A stretch of 64,000 nt of DNA from Klebsormidium nitens. Its lineage: Eukaryota; Streptophyta; Klebsormidiophyceae; Klebsormidiales; Klebsormidiaceae. The notes beneath the pieces were generated by a model, which was given only the letters and a program-made list of their open reading frames with translations, was not told the origin of the DNA and did not search any database. The position numbers and the translations under genes are program-made. Shown one piece after another: positions 1 to 13,500 of this stretch (position 1 is the stretch's first letter; each line of letters opens with the position of its first letter). The stretch covers positions 26,074 through 90,073 of the forward strand of contig DF237323.1 of assembly GCA_000708835.1 (NCBI GenBank). The letters run 5' to 3'.

Positions 1-101
1 GAGTGAAGATCCGACCGGACACGATGGGCACTTCACAGCCTACCCATGCGAAAACTGCCGTCCCAGTGACGCCTTTCAAATTACTGCTGCTTAGCTTCGA
101 C

Positions 102-281
102 ACTATAAATCAATACCCGGTTTAAGATCGTTTGCTGAGGCCGTTTTGATCTCAGCAATTCAGCTTTTAAGATCAAAATGGTCTGACACAACGTTTAAGA
201 TCAAAATAAGCCTGAAAACCTGAGTACGTTTAAGATCGAAGTGGCCTCACAACGATCTTAAACGGGGCTATCATTTATAGT
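102..281. mobile_element. MITE-like element with 31-bp imperfect terminal inverted repeats
   Basis: The left end (102-132) starts ACTATAAATCAATACCCGG and runs into TTTAAGATCGTT. The reverse complement of the right end (251-281) starts ACTATAAATGATAGCCCCG and runs into the same TTTAAGATCGTT. The interior repeats the word TTTAAGATC about five times. The related module near 8325-8450 lacks this block and passes directly from GTGACGCCTTTGCTGCTTC to AGTGAAGCATGC, so it looks like an insertion into one copy of the array. No coding capacity. I could not define a clean target-site duplication, so the superfamily is unassigned. Confidence 0.7.
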
Positions 282-3200
282 TAATTCTCTAAATGAAGCA
301 TGCTTTTGATGTGGGTAGTCTGAAATAAGAAGAGGTACTATGTAGCGAAAGTATGGAATCGTCGGTGATGAGAGTTGCAGGTTGGGTTGCATGTTTTTGG
401 CCCAGAGCCGTTCCCTTGCGGAGAACGAGCGGCATACACATCGTATGCGTGAGAACGTTAGTCAACAAGTCCTGCCGAAGTCTGTTCGATAGCTTTGTAT
501 TTTGCTACGTCGCAGTCCAGTGTCTTGCAGTACAGAGGGTCTTGATAAACGAAAGAATCTCTACGTGGCGCTGGCGTAACTGAGCTTTGTCTCTTGTCTA
601 GTTAATACATTGACCTTAGCATGACCTCCTGATGCCAGTCGCACGCCGATCGGCAACAAAATCCAACGACCTCTCTTCGCGTACTACCCAGTCATCCGCA
701 GGGCCTACGGAATGAGGTCCTGCCTGATTTCCGAACCCGCTCACTTGGACACACGTAGGCACCGAGGAAACTTTTCAGAGCCATTAGTTTTCCAGCGGGG
801 CCGCTTTTAGTTTGACCATCTCTCCAACCGAACTTCAACCGGCTTAGGTGAATAATGGAATCAAACCCCAAAATTATGACTATCTCTGAGTCCATCGCTA
901 CGTACGAACTCGCATTCTCTCAGAAACAAGGACTCACACGTTTCGTTTTCTCGATCTTCGAAAGGCTGTGTGTCCTCTTTCCAAAAGCAAAGCGAAAGCA
1001 AAGTACTATCCCGTGCAAGTCAGACGATCGAGACATTTCTAGACTATGCAAACCTTCCGTCGCAGCCGGTGGCGATTCAGTTCAACACATACTCAAAACG
1101 TCCTCCTTTAGTCAAGCCCCTCGGCCGACCCTTCGGCCTGCAATTCTGCTGATTTGCAATTTGTCCTCCAAGAAATCCCTCTTTGGCTACTCTGATTGGA
1201 CGAAGTCGAGTAAAATTTGCGATCGGATCGGTGCATACATTGCTTTTTGCCTATGATCCTGGAGTTTTGCGTCTGTCTGACCAGCACAGATCGTGCATGA
1301 CGGATCTCCTGAAGGCCGAAAGCAGTACGTTGTACGTTCAAATCGCTGCCGTTGTATAACTTTCTCCGAAGGATGTGGAAGTTATGACGCCATAGATGTC
1401 AGTACTCTACCGGCCGAAAATGGCACCCCGGATTCTTTCAAGCGCGGTTCTGATCTCTGGAAAAGCATGGACGTCCTCGAAATAAGCCAACGTTTTGTAA
1501 TCATGGGAGTCGATGGTAAAAGAGTCGACCTGTAAGTTCGCGCCATTTGCAAAGCAGCCTTGGTTGAAAATCTGACAACGTATCTCCTTGCAAAATTGTG
1601 GTCACGAATGTGGGCGGGAAGGAGGAGACGTATCAACTTAGAAACCGTCCGCCAGTTGAGCCGGCGCGCTGGCGGAGATGATCATTGCGATGTTCGGTTG
1701 CTGCTGTTGGACGCTTATTTTGGATCCGTTTGTATCCCTGCAGATTAATAGTATGGACTGAACGGTTTTTCATTACGGGGACAATTGTGAAAGTGGTTTG
1801 ACATGTCCGCGGTAAGATGCACGTCGCCTCAGTCGCCGTCCTGCCTATTCATCTAGTTGCTAGCGCAACATTCAGCAATGATGCAAGATATCTGAGCGGG
1901 ACTTCAACTTTCCTGTAAGACTTGGCTCACCGGTCTTCGTTATCTTCAATGCTGATGCTACCATTTTAACTCGCTAGAATCAGATTCGGTTTCTCCTAAT
2001 CCAGCAGTTCGGGGTTTGACGACTTACCTCTTGAAGAGGAATGGCCAGACTCTCAAACTTTTCCGAGTTTCTCAACGAGTCGCATACGGCCGGGCGAAGA
2101 GAATCATGGCATACATCTACTTAAGTTGGGCCCTACCTTGAATCCATACTTTTTAACTATTTTCAGAGGCGCTGAGGTTATGGGGTGCGTCGCAGGATGT
2201 GCCAGTACGCGCGCGCGGTACGAAGGTATTGCTTACACAAGGCAGTGATCAAAAGTGTGACGGGATGCGGTGGGCAATTCAAAATCCACAGAGTGACATT
2301 TCCCCTGACGCCTTTCGATCGCTCCAGTTTTCGAAGTTGCATATTTTTCATGTGAAGTGTTTGCAATGGATACCTCGTGCGATGCGGCATATTTCGCTAC
2401 GATATAGTCCCACGGGTGCGATTTGGGATATCGCATGTCCTGTTCAAACAGACAGTCTCCTGCAGAAAACAGTACAGCGGAGAGGCCAGATCATTGGGGA
2501 AGAAGGGGAAGAAGAGAAAAAGTCGAAGGGCAGCCTTCAGCGCAGATTCAAGGGACTTAAGGGGGGGGAAATCAACATCTCGTCAAGGAACACCTCGTTA
2601 CCGCCGCCTGAAGCTGCATGTAACCACGGAGAAACATTCCATAATAAAGTCCAGCGTAATATTCTGGGGTAGGCGCATTGATGGTCACGCAACAGCTACC
2701 GTTCACGGCGTGCATATGTACTATGAGATGGATTCTTGGAAAGCCCGTTTAATTGGGAAGGTGCTGGATCCTCAGTGCACTAGAAGATTTGACGCCCATA
2801 AAGTTTATGTCCAGGTCGACATCATGAGGCCAAGAGCCGCCACGTGGCCTTCGTAATCATCGCGCTCTCCACCCAGCTCGTGCTCAGAACCTGTGCATTT
2901 TTTATTCACTCTCAATGTAATCAGATCAAAATCGTCCTGATTTGGAAAGAAGAATTTAGAGCGCGCGCGGCAAATTGGACTGGACGCGAGCTGGCGATGT
3001 TGACTTTTTGAAAGGGGTCTTTGACGTTATTTGCAGATGGACCCTGTGCATGTCGTCAGTGCCTCCGTAACTTGCCCACGTAAACCCACGTGGACACACG
3101 TGGACCCACGAATCCAGCACGAAAAATTTAGTGCTCGTACCTAAGCGGGGCCTGTTAGTAAGACTCTGCGCCCCTCAGTCGACGCAATCACAAGGGTTTG

Positions 3201-3890
3201 GCAGTGCAAAGTCTCTGGTCGCCTCCAATGCTTCAGATCAAGAACGTGATGTGGGACGTTTACGTGGAGCTACAAATCATCGGCCGACCCTTTAAAAATT
3301 TGCGCTTCCGTTAGCTTTCTGCAAATTGTGCTCGGATGTAACACTCATTTCGCTACTTGGATTGACGGTCACCACCGAAGTGAAGATTGGATAGGTGCAC
3401 GAGGTGATTTTTGGCAATGATAGAGCTTCGCGCATGTCTGACTTGACAATCGTAGAATCGTTCTGCGGTCCTGACGGCCAATGAGAACATAATCAAATCA
3501 GGAAATTGCCGTGTGGTAATAATCTCCAAACGATGTGAACGTCATAAGTGGCTGATGTAACGTGAGCTGCACTGTAATGATGGGGCTTCTGCTGGGCTTT
3601 TGCAAGGGGTTTGCACGTATGTAGTCAACCAAGTCGAGATGAATATAGTGCATCAATCAACCCGTTTTGAGCGCCAGAAGGGACCGTAGTCCTCAGAGCC
3701 ATCCGAGTCTCGTCCAGGAGGAGCTCGATGCTGAGAGCTTCGCCGTCAAAAAATCCCGGCAACGTTTGTAAAGCTGTATTTCACAGCGCATGTGGTCCCC
3801 AAGATATGTGACCAAGTATGCATGGGCGAAGTTGATGAGACGCACGAATGGCAAGTCTGGTGCTTCAAAGGCGCCGGCTTAGAAATCAAA

Positions 3891-4228
3891 GTATTGCAGA
3901 TTCGGGCAAACCTGGCCGCCTGACCCGAGAACCGATTGGGACCGATCGCAGAACCTGCCCGATGCACAGAACTTGGACCGGGCTTGGACCCTTCGATGAC
4001 GCAAAAAGGCTCCATCGAACGGCCCAAGTTCTGCGTCTGTTCCTTTGAAAAGGTTTGCCGATTGGCTCTGACCGGACTTGACTGGCCAGGCCTCGCAGAA
4101 CTTGGGCCGTTCAATGAAAGGCTTTTGGGTCATCGAAGGGTCTCAAGTTCTGCGCATCGGGCAAGAATTGCGATCGGTCCCAATCGGACTTGGGTCAGGC
4201 GGCCAGGTTTGACTTGAATGTGCAATAA
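3891..4228. mobile_element. Foldback (large hairpin) element
   Basis: The two ends are near-complementary for about 140 bases each, around a central loop of some 50 bases. The left arm begins with TATTGCAGATTC and CAAACCTGGCCGCCTGACCC. The right arm ends with the complement of the latter followed by ACTTGAATGTGCAATA. Inside the arms, words such as GATTGGGACCGATCGCA and GGCCCAAGTTCTGCG also pair. Apparent open frames on both strands are mirror images of each other caused by the palindrome and are not genes. It fits a foldback MITE or a hairpin-forming inverted duplication. Confidence 0.75.
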
Positions 4229-5805
4229 TGTGATGTCAGATAATCTGCTGGATTTGGATGTCTGTCATGTTGGATTGATCGTGAAGCCTGCAGGCAATAA
4301 CGGTTGACTGAGTGGTCCCTCCTTTCCAGGACGTAGTGTGATAATCCTGATCCGGCTCGTTTGCCGCGATGAGATGTTAAGACGCAACTTCTCCTCCCCT
4401 TCCTATTGACCGCGAACCAGCATGCTGGGCGGGGTGTATCAGGGCATTTTATTGGATCAGGCCCTGTTCTGATTGCAAATTCTCTTCTTAGATTTGGTAA
4501 GACCGATACCTATCGTGCATATATAGCGTGATCGGCTTGGCCAGTGCTCGCGCCGTGTAAAGATTTGAATCGTGCTGCAAATGGTGACGATTGTAAATGC
4601 AACCGGACGCGCACGATGTCTGAAAGGGAGATTCGGTGCCAAGCGGTGCTTGTTGCTCTTTATAAGTTTCGGGTTTCTACCTCTCGTTTGGTGCTCGTTA
4701 TTGACCTTAACGTCGACGAAGCCGTGAACTCCCTTTCGGAAGCTGCTCCTCGCGTTCGCATCGGCACCTTTCGGAGGAATCACGCTTTTGGGTTTAAAAA
4801 ATGCTCAGGTACCTCATCGTAACCTCGGGTCTGATTTCCGTTTTGAAAGTTTGCTGAATGAAGCCTTCCGCTTCCTTGTCACGAGTTTTATCGCTCTGCA
4901 TGCATGGGAAACAGAGATAGACTGTTCTCGCGTTTTCTTCTTTTTGCTTCCCCTTTGATTTGGCTTAGTATGCTGCCTACGGGAAAATGAATTGGTTTAC
5001 CCGTTGAGCGGAGCGCTGCAACTTACTCTCTGGTCAAACGGCCCACCTCAACTCAGTTGATGGTCAGAAGGACCTATCTTGATTCGGTATGCGGCTCAGA
5101 AACTTCAGCTCTCACACTCGTTGCGTTTAAAATTCGGCTAAAATTTTTCCCAGTGATTGCCCGCATCAAAGCTAAGCTTTTCTCCAGTAATCGCCCGCAT
5201 CAAAGCTCCAACTTTGACAGCTATCTCAGTAGGAGCATGTCCCCTGCTTTGAGGATTTTGTTACGTCACCACGTTAGTCCCCTAGACTTTCCGATCACAT
5301 AGCACCTTCTATTTCATGCGGGGAAAGCCTCCCCTCGAATCATTTTCGGGTTAATGATTGCTCCTTTCATCGAGCTTAGGGTTTCTGACGTGCAAGTGCT
5401 TTGCACAAGTTTTTTCGCTTCGAACTCGTTCTCTAGACAGGCAATGAGGTTGGGGCAACTGGGACCTTTCCCCACGTCGCCCACATAGAGTTGCATGGAC
5501 CCTTCTGATGCCGCAAAATTAGCGACTGTTGGTACTGGAAGTGATTAGATACTCGTTTCGCTGAATAGATTGCGAGGCACGTACCCTTGCAGCCTGAGAA
5601 AGAGTACACGCGTCTTTTTTGGGCTGCTAAGAATTGCACACACAATATGAATGTTTTGATATACTAGCACGCTGCGAGTTGCCTCTGCATAGAACAAACA
5701 TGTACGTGCAGCGAAATCAAATAGGTCGGTTCAGCGCGGATCGGATCCGTCAGAAGATACGTAAGTCGGAGCAAAGACTCGACTCAATATGCAGCCGACG
5801 ACTAG

Positions 5806-6015
5806 AACGGGGTCCGCTGCAGCGGAAGCGGACCTGTTTCCGCACCAGAATGAGCTTCGAAGTGGCGGAACGGACCCGCTGGCGCTCACGCGCATCGCGG
5901 CCGCAGCAGACGAAGCCCGCAGCAAAACGGCATCGCTGCTCATTGCAGCGGAACCGGTCCCGGTTCCGCACCGGAATGGACTTCAAGCTGGCGGAACGGA
6001 CTGGCTGAGTAGGCC
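5806..6015. repeat. Two-copy tandem repeat, period about 126 bp
   Basis: Two adjacent, diverged copies share CAGCGGAA, then CCGCACC-GAATG, then CTTC-A-TGGCGGAACGGAC, offset by about 126 bases (for example CGCACCAGAA at 5841 and CGCACCGGAA at 5967). The segment is more GC-rich than its surroundings. Both strands are open across it only because of base composition. No recognisable protein. Confidence 0.5.
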
Positions 6016-9000
6016 GTACGCGCCCCAACGACTGCAACTGCTTAACTGAGTCCTCGTATCACACCCGACCATTCCTCGTATCCACCTCCCATTATGGTGC
6101 TCATGGAAACCCTCTCAAGCAGTCCCATCCTTCTTTTGTATGTGCATACTTCGGAGCAGCAGTGGATAATTCGCCAGCATACTAGGCGCGCCGCTATCAG
6201 ATGGTTCCGGACGAGCCACCAGATGATGACTGCCAACATTGAGAACTCAGTATCAGGACAAATTGCAGATGTATTGACGGGCAGTCAGCCGTCCGGGTCG
6301 ACGTTAAGGCGGTGAAGTCCTTCAGATTGCCGTCGGATAACGTATGTTCCGACTTGCTCCTGTAATCTTAGGGTCTGGCCTTTCTGAACAGACAGGTAAT
6401 GCTCTAAATCGTTTAAGCGGCGGTCTGAGTGCGGGAATCTGTGAAAGGAGAAAGCCGCGCCTGAGGATTCTTGGTACGAGAAGAGATACTGCTTCTGAAA
6501 TCCGAAACGAGTCTTCCAAAACGGACAACGTTGCGATATGTAGGGTCGTAAAGCTGGCATTAAAGAGCGTAAGTAGACAGCCGGCTACTTGAAACTGGCA
6601 GATCCCCGCCCAACTCTGTTTATGAGGGGCGGCAGACAGGCACGACTTGAGAACCCCCAAATTTGCCCGTTGGATCGAGAAGCCGAACAGGTATCTCCCA
6701 TAATGACGTCTCCGTGAAGCAGAGCTGTTTGCATCGTATTTCCAAGACGCTCGATGACTGTTGCCTGAAAGAGTTTGTCTGTTAGCTTCGTGGTCAAACA
6801 CAGTCTTCCTAAAAGAGACACAAAGCGATAGAATCATGTTTGACCCGTACCCTGGCTGTGATTGAGCTTTTCTCATGTCTTTCCAAGACAAGAGTGGAGG
6901 AGATCCTCCTGATGCCATCTGCCAATCGGAAACGAGGCCCCTGCGTGTCTTGCAGTGAGCGGCAGTTTCGATAATTTCAGCTCACGTGCAGCCACGTGGG
7001 CTGATAATCGGCGAACAAAGTCTGCGTCGGAGCCCTCGGACTCACCGCGGGGGCTCCGTATAAATACGGTACTACGCAGTCCGTAGACGACTTGGATTGG
7101 ATACTTATAAGCCATAGCTTCTTTGGTCGCGGCCGGTGTTACGCATAAGAGCCGGAAGCCAACGTCGTGCGCAGCTGAAGAGCCTCCGCTCTTTTGCATC
7201 TCCGCTTTCTGCAGTCTGTGCTTCTACAATGCGATTGTTTGGCTGCTCAAATGGAATGGTGGTCACCGAAGCGATTAGAAATGGGTCGGTGCACGTTGTC
7301 AATTTTGGACTAGCCTATGATGGAGCTTCGCGCATGTCTAATTGCCAAGACAACTTAACAGCGGTCGGAAATCCTGATGGCGAAGGAGCGGTTTCGACCT
7401 CCTTTTTCACTTCCAATCGAGCCTTGAGGCATACTTACATATGTAACATAAAGACGAATGGGCCTTTGTATTCAATCAACTTAGTCGTGCAAACATCAGA
7501 CTTCTGCTAAATCGGGTCAGCTGATAGCCTCCACCTCCCGGCCTCGAAGCAATCCATTCGGGATTGGCGCTCGATTGTAAGGGCGTCGACGTCAAAGCAG
7601 GTGTGTGGCGTCACCACAAGCAGCATTTGAGAACTCATCTCTCTATGCGAAACAATTATTCCCTCGAAGTGCGATCCACGCCAATACCTGCTGTGTAACG
7701 CACGCGGATTAAGTCGTTACGGTTAAGTCAGCGCGCCCATGCAGTCGCGCGCCTCAATTGCGCGGCCTCAAAGAGAGCTAGACGGCTAATAATATAGATC
7801 TAGGAATCATAGGCTTTGTAAGTGCGCTCAAACAAAAATGACTCCAGCACACAATCCTGCCGGAAGATGTCTCGTTTCTGCGACATTCAAATCAATGTGC
7901 GCTCATCTTTGAAGTAGAATGGAGCTGTTCGATTATCCACGATATAAAAGCTCCTTGAAAGCGCTTCAGTGATTGCCCTACCTTATCACTTTCAAAGTAA
8001 ACCGTCAGCAATGATGCAGAGGCTTTGAGCCCGGTACTGATTTTTCTCGAAGGATAAGCCCAATTCTTTTCCTAGTACTGTTTGCTAATGCTACGATTTT
8101 GTCGCTTGCCTGATCCATTGTAACTCAGTACTTGCTGGAATTTCTATCGGCCAGCCGTCGTCGTTGATACCTCCAATTCACGTTGTGGTAAGTCAAACGG
8201 AGTCTTGAACCTTATTTAGAAGCGACCTTCTCCCCATGTTTCGAAAGAGTCGTATTCATCCGGGACGGGAAGTACTAGGGCGTTCCTGAACCCCTGCCAA
8301 CCTTCAATTACTAATTTGAGAAGGCGATGAGTGAAAATCCGACCGGAAGCCATGGGCACTTCACAGCCCAACCGTGTGAAGACTACCGTCTCAGTGACGC
8401 CTTTGCTGCTTCACTCTTTTAGTGAAGCATGCAGCTTTTGATGTGGGTAGTCTGAAACGCGAATAGGTACCATGTAGCGAAAGTACGACATCCTCGGTGG
8501 TGAGAGGTGCAAGTTGGAATGAAGGTTTCTGGCCCAGAGCCTTTCCTAGTTTGCTGAGGAATTAGTAGCGGCAGACACGCCGTATGCGTCAAAACTCCTG
8601 CCGAAGTTTGTTCGGTAGCTTTGTATTCTGCTACGGCGTAATCAAAAGTCTCGCACTTCCAGAGCGTCTTGGCAAACGAAAGAAGGCAATCTCTACGTGG
8701 CGCTGGCTGTGACTGAGCTTTGTCTCGTGTCTACTTAAGACATTGACCTTAGCGTAACCCCCTGATGCCAGTGGCACGCCGATCGCTGGCAACAGAACTC
8801 AACAAACCCTCTACGCGATGCAGTCATCCACAGGGCGTACGCAACCCGCCCACGTGAACCCACGTGAGCACTGGCGATTCGCAGATTCAGAGCCCTTCGT
8901 TTTTCAGCGCGGCACCGGTCTTTGTAAGAGTGGTCTCTTCAACCCAACATCAGCAGCCTTACGGTCATTACGGGTATGATGGAATCAGGGTCCATGATTC

Positions 9001-10491
9001 AGAGTTTCAGTGAATTCACTGCGCCTACGTACTCGCATTCCCTCAGAACAAAGACTGATCATCCCCCTTACCGGGCTGTGGATCTAATCAATCTTTGAAG
9101 GGCTGCATGTCCTCTTTTCGAAAGCGAAGCGAAAGCAAAGTAGTATCTCGTGCAAGTGAATACGATCAAGACAGCTCTAAGCTATGCAAACTTTCCGTCG
9201 CAGCCGGAGGCGATTCAGATCAACACATACTCCAACCGTCGTCCAAACTCAAAGCTCCTCGGCGGACCCTCCGACCAGTGCAGTTCTGCTGATCTGCATT
9301 CTGTTCCTTGATTAAGCGAGCTTATCTTTGGCAAATCCACTTGGAGATTGCCCAGCGAAGAAGGGCGACTGGGTCGGCGCATACCAGATATCCTTCTCTG
9401 GCTATGATCGTGGATCTTCGCGTCTTTTTGACCAAGACAGAAGGGTCCTCCAGCAATTCCTTACGGCCAGGAGAAGTCCTGGTCCCGATGTTGCCGTTTT
9501 ATAACTTTCTCCACACGATGTTGTTGGCATGACGCGATTGACGAGATGTGAGCACTAGTGGGGCTAGTCTTGTATCCCAAGGTTCCTGATACGCTCCTAT
9601 TAAAATTACTTTGGAAATTTGATCTCGGTTGCAGTTCCCTAAACCAAAGGTAAGCGGCAGACAGGGGGTGAAGTTAGGACGATTGGGCTATTTTCGAACC
9701 TTGCTCAAACAATGCTGTACGGTCCTTCTGATGCCGCAAACCTGCAATGACCTTTGGCACTGGAAGCGCATCCTAGCTGGTTTTGATCGTGCTAAGCAAC
9801 AGCAAGTTGCAATCTGCTTGCTAACTGAAAAGTAACGCGCATCTTGAAATTAAGTGTCAAAATAACACGTCGGACGTCTTCCTTGGTGTTTACTACCACG
9901 GTGCGACGTCTCGTTGCTGCCACAAATCAGCTCTTTTTGCAGTGAAACGGAAGGTCAGTCCGCTAGGCCAGATTGAAAGCCTCAGGAGGAAACGTCGACA
10001 AAACCAAACACCCAACCACAGAATTTATGTACCCGTACTCGTGTTCATCATCCAATCATTCATCATTCCTATTTACTTCTGGTGTGTTGTCTGGCTAAGA
10101 CAACAACAACGAGTACTTCTGATGCCATCTGCCGAATGGTTAAAGTCGCCCCCTGGCGTCTCGGCTAGCCACGTTCCGCCAGATCGGCCAACGTATCTCA
10201 CATGGACCCATGTCCCTGACAGAACTCTAGAGAGCCCTTGCCTTTGCGGGCCCAAATAAGAAGTCCGTGGCCCTCGAGGCGAGCGCAAGAGTTCCGGCCG
10301 ATTGCAATCAGTCTGGCCTTCTTAGGAATTAGGAAAGCATGTCAAGAGTTCTTGCAAGAGTCGAGAATCTCGGTCACTCTTCTCTTCTGATCCGGTACGT
10401 CAAACCTTTTGTGCTCAGTATCAAACTTGCGTTTGGCTACTCCTGTTGGGAGGTGGCCTTTGATTAAGCAACTAAGGCGGAAAGGTGCAAA

Positions 10492-10511
10492 NNNNNNNNN
10501 NNNNNNNNNNN
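10492..10511. other. Assembly gap (20 N)
   Basis: Twenty undetermined bases inside one copy of the decayed repeat module. The true gap size is unknown, and repeat collapse at this point is possible. Confidence 0.99.
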
Positions 10512-13500
10512 GATAGCTTCAACTCTGGCTATGATGGAACTTCGCAATTTCTGACCAAGACGGAATCTCTTGGGGTCCTGATGGCCAGGAGCTACTCCGA
10601 TTGCTGTTTTTGCCGGACTGGATCGTTACCAAACGTTGTTGAAGTAGTGACGTGATTGAACTTTTATATAAGTACTGATGGGCTTGGACTGTGATTTCTA
10701 TATATATGGAGCGGGAATGACATCAAGGCATCTTTCAGTTGGTTCTTGTTGTCCGGAGGGAGTACGTTACCGATATCGTCGTCGCAATCAAGGATCCATG
10801 AAATGCTCGGTGATGTTAGAGAGCGGGATCGATGAAAGCGACGTTTCCGCCAAGGCAAGTGTACGGTATTGCAGAGCAGCAATTGAGAATGTGCCTCTCC
10901 GCGGAGTATGACCACATCCGTGTTCTACACCGCACCTCCGCTGCGCGCCTCACGCTGTGCTCGCGCGCGCAGCTCGCGCCTCAACGGAGGGCCGCCCCTT
11001 GACTTGAGTGCTACATGGATCGACGTACTTCGTTCTAAATTTGGGCGTTTGATTGCTCTTGCGCATGAATGTTTGTGTGGGAAATATTCCACTTTCTGCA
11101 GAACGGCAACATCTCAGGCTGTTCCTAAGACATAGTGTAAAGGTGTTGGGGTCAACTCTCACAATTGGCAGGTCGCCCCAGCTTGTTCACGGTGTTTCTG
11201 AAGCCAAAAACTATCCGCAATTCTTGCAACCAGCATCCGTTGATCTGCCATTGATGGTGACAGGAAGCCTTTCTCTGACTACTCGGTTGACAGAATGAAC
11301 GTCGAGGCAAGATGATTGGGTTGCATGGTGCTTGTACAGAATCTTGGCAATAACGGGGCTTCGCCTATGTTTGACCTGCAAGACAGAGCACGAACGTCGG
11401 TCCTGACGGCCGGAAGCTGATCCAGTTTTAGTTTTGCCCTTCTGTGGATCTCTCCACGACGAAGACCTATGAATTCCTTGATGTAATATGAGGTCTCACA
11501 GGGCTTCTGTTCCCTCCCCAGCCGAGAGACACCGTTGGACATTATTCGACCAGTTTCTGATTAGCCAAAAACAGGATTACAGACGAAACAAAGCGAGTGT
11601 TCATATGGGCACCTGAGCTTGATGGTGAGATTGTCAAAGTTGTGGTAAGTTCGCGGGGTCTGCAAGGCAGCTGACTTGACAACGAACCACCTTTAGGACT
11701 ATGTTAGGAACATGCGTTTACTCTACAGCTATCCCTCAGCCTCCGTAAAATTCACTAGGGCCCCCGGCGCGTGGGGCTGCGCCGTGTGCTTCAAATGGCG
11801 CCCCTAAAAGAGAGCAAGAGCTTACATGCATTTGAGACATGTGAAACTCCTGAAGGCGCATTGCCTGCCACGGACTGCCGATGCGGGCGCTTGTGAAGTA
11901 TCTGTTCATGCTTCAAGAAATCAAAGGCGGTGATCGAAATCAGGAACGGGAGCGGTGGGCTCTTTGGAGTGCACACAGGTGAAATGAATGTCTCGCTTGA
12001 AGCCTTCTGATCGCTACGTTTCGATTCCCGAGCATGCTTTTAATCCGAGGATTTTGAAGAGTGCAAATCGGAACACGAGGCTAGACCTAGCTGGTGAAAT
12101 TTCGGAGATGAGAGCTTTGACAGCTGGCAATGCATTTCATCCAGATTCAAGTCAATTTCTCTTGCAAAGAAAAGAGCGGCAGAAAAATACGTTGATCAAT
12201 TTCGCAAGATTACTCTTGGATCATGACGCCAAAGACGTGAATCGCCGCCGATCGGATCTACGTACTTTGCTTTGTATGCTCAAAGACGCTTGCCAACTCC
12301 CACCGAAATCTTTTGTGGGCTTCATGTTTGCTGCTTTACCAGATTTATTTTGAACACCTGAAAAACAACAGATTGAACTAGCAAGAACCTACTTGGCAAA
12401 TTGCTGTCTGTGAATGAGCCTTCGCCTACGTCCAGCTAAGACACATACCGAAAGCAGCGTGCTCCTGATGCCAGATGCGAAATAAAACTTCCCCTCATGT
12501 GCGCATCTCAATTCTTCCTTAGGACCCGCAGAATGGGTTCACGTGGACCCACGTGAGCAGTCAGCGGACGGAATGCTCCAAAGCTATTTGAACTTTAGCG
12601 GAACTCTGTGATGGAACCTGCGCGCGCCCTAGAGGCGACTGTGGCCAGAAACATTCAAAAGAAAAACGGTCGCAGGCGCCGTTGCAACGATTCAGAAACA
12701 TACGCCGCAGGTGGCGCGCGAAGCTATCTTCGATTTGGGTTTTCTATTTCCTTGATCTGCGTTCCGCCAATTCGCAGCGTGTGCTCAAAGGAAGGTAGCC
12801 TCATCGCCGCTTGTTTAGCTAAGTAGTTACTAGTAGTGATTTAAGGCATGAACAACGCGTCGGTGCCAATTTGACTTCTGGCTATGATGGAGTCGCGTAG
12901 GTCTGACCAAGACAAGCAAGTTGCATGACATCATCATGCAGGGGTCCTGATTGCCACGAGTAGTCTCCGAATTCAGGGCTCTCCCGACTTGTAACTGATA
13001 TTTAGAACGATCTAAACGTGCGTCTTGACTGGATGCTGAACCAGAACACTCTAATGAAACCGTGATTCACCGAAGGGGAATGGCATCAAAGCATTTGGCA
13101 TCAAATCGGTTCTGATTGCCAGAATCGAATGAACCGTAGTCCTCGAACCAATTGAAATTCATAGGGAAAGAAACAAAAAGTCGTCAGATTTCATAGGAGG
13201 AAGCTCGATGATGAGAGCGTCGACGCCAAAGCTAGCACATTCGCGGCTTTTGCGAAGTAGGACTTGGCAGCGTATGTCCCTGTAGAATGGTCAGGTTCGT
13301 GTTTCCTACCACTATTTCCACTAGCCACCTCATGATGCTGAAACACCTGATCTCAGATGGTCTCGAGGCAGGGTCGCGCCCTTCAACTGGGCGGCCTCTG
13401 AACAGAGCCATAGGAGTCAAATTCAGAGTTGCAAAGTCAGGCGGCTGATAACACTTACGTCGCCAGAGACTTGACAAAAAGTATCCAGTTGGGCCATATA

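Noticed and set aside
3746-4217. Several overlapping open frames on both strands with shared peptide words
   Set aside because: They mirror each other because the region is a palindrome.
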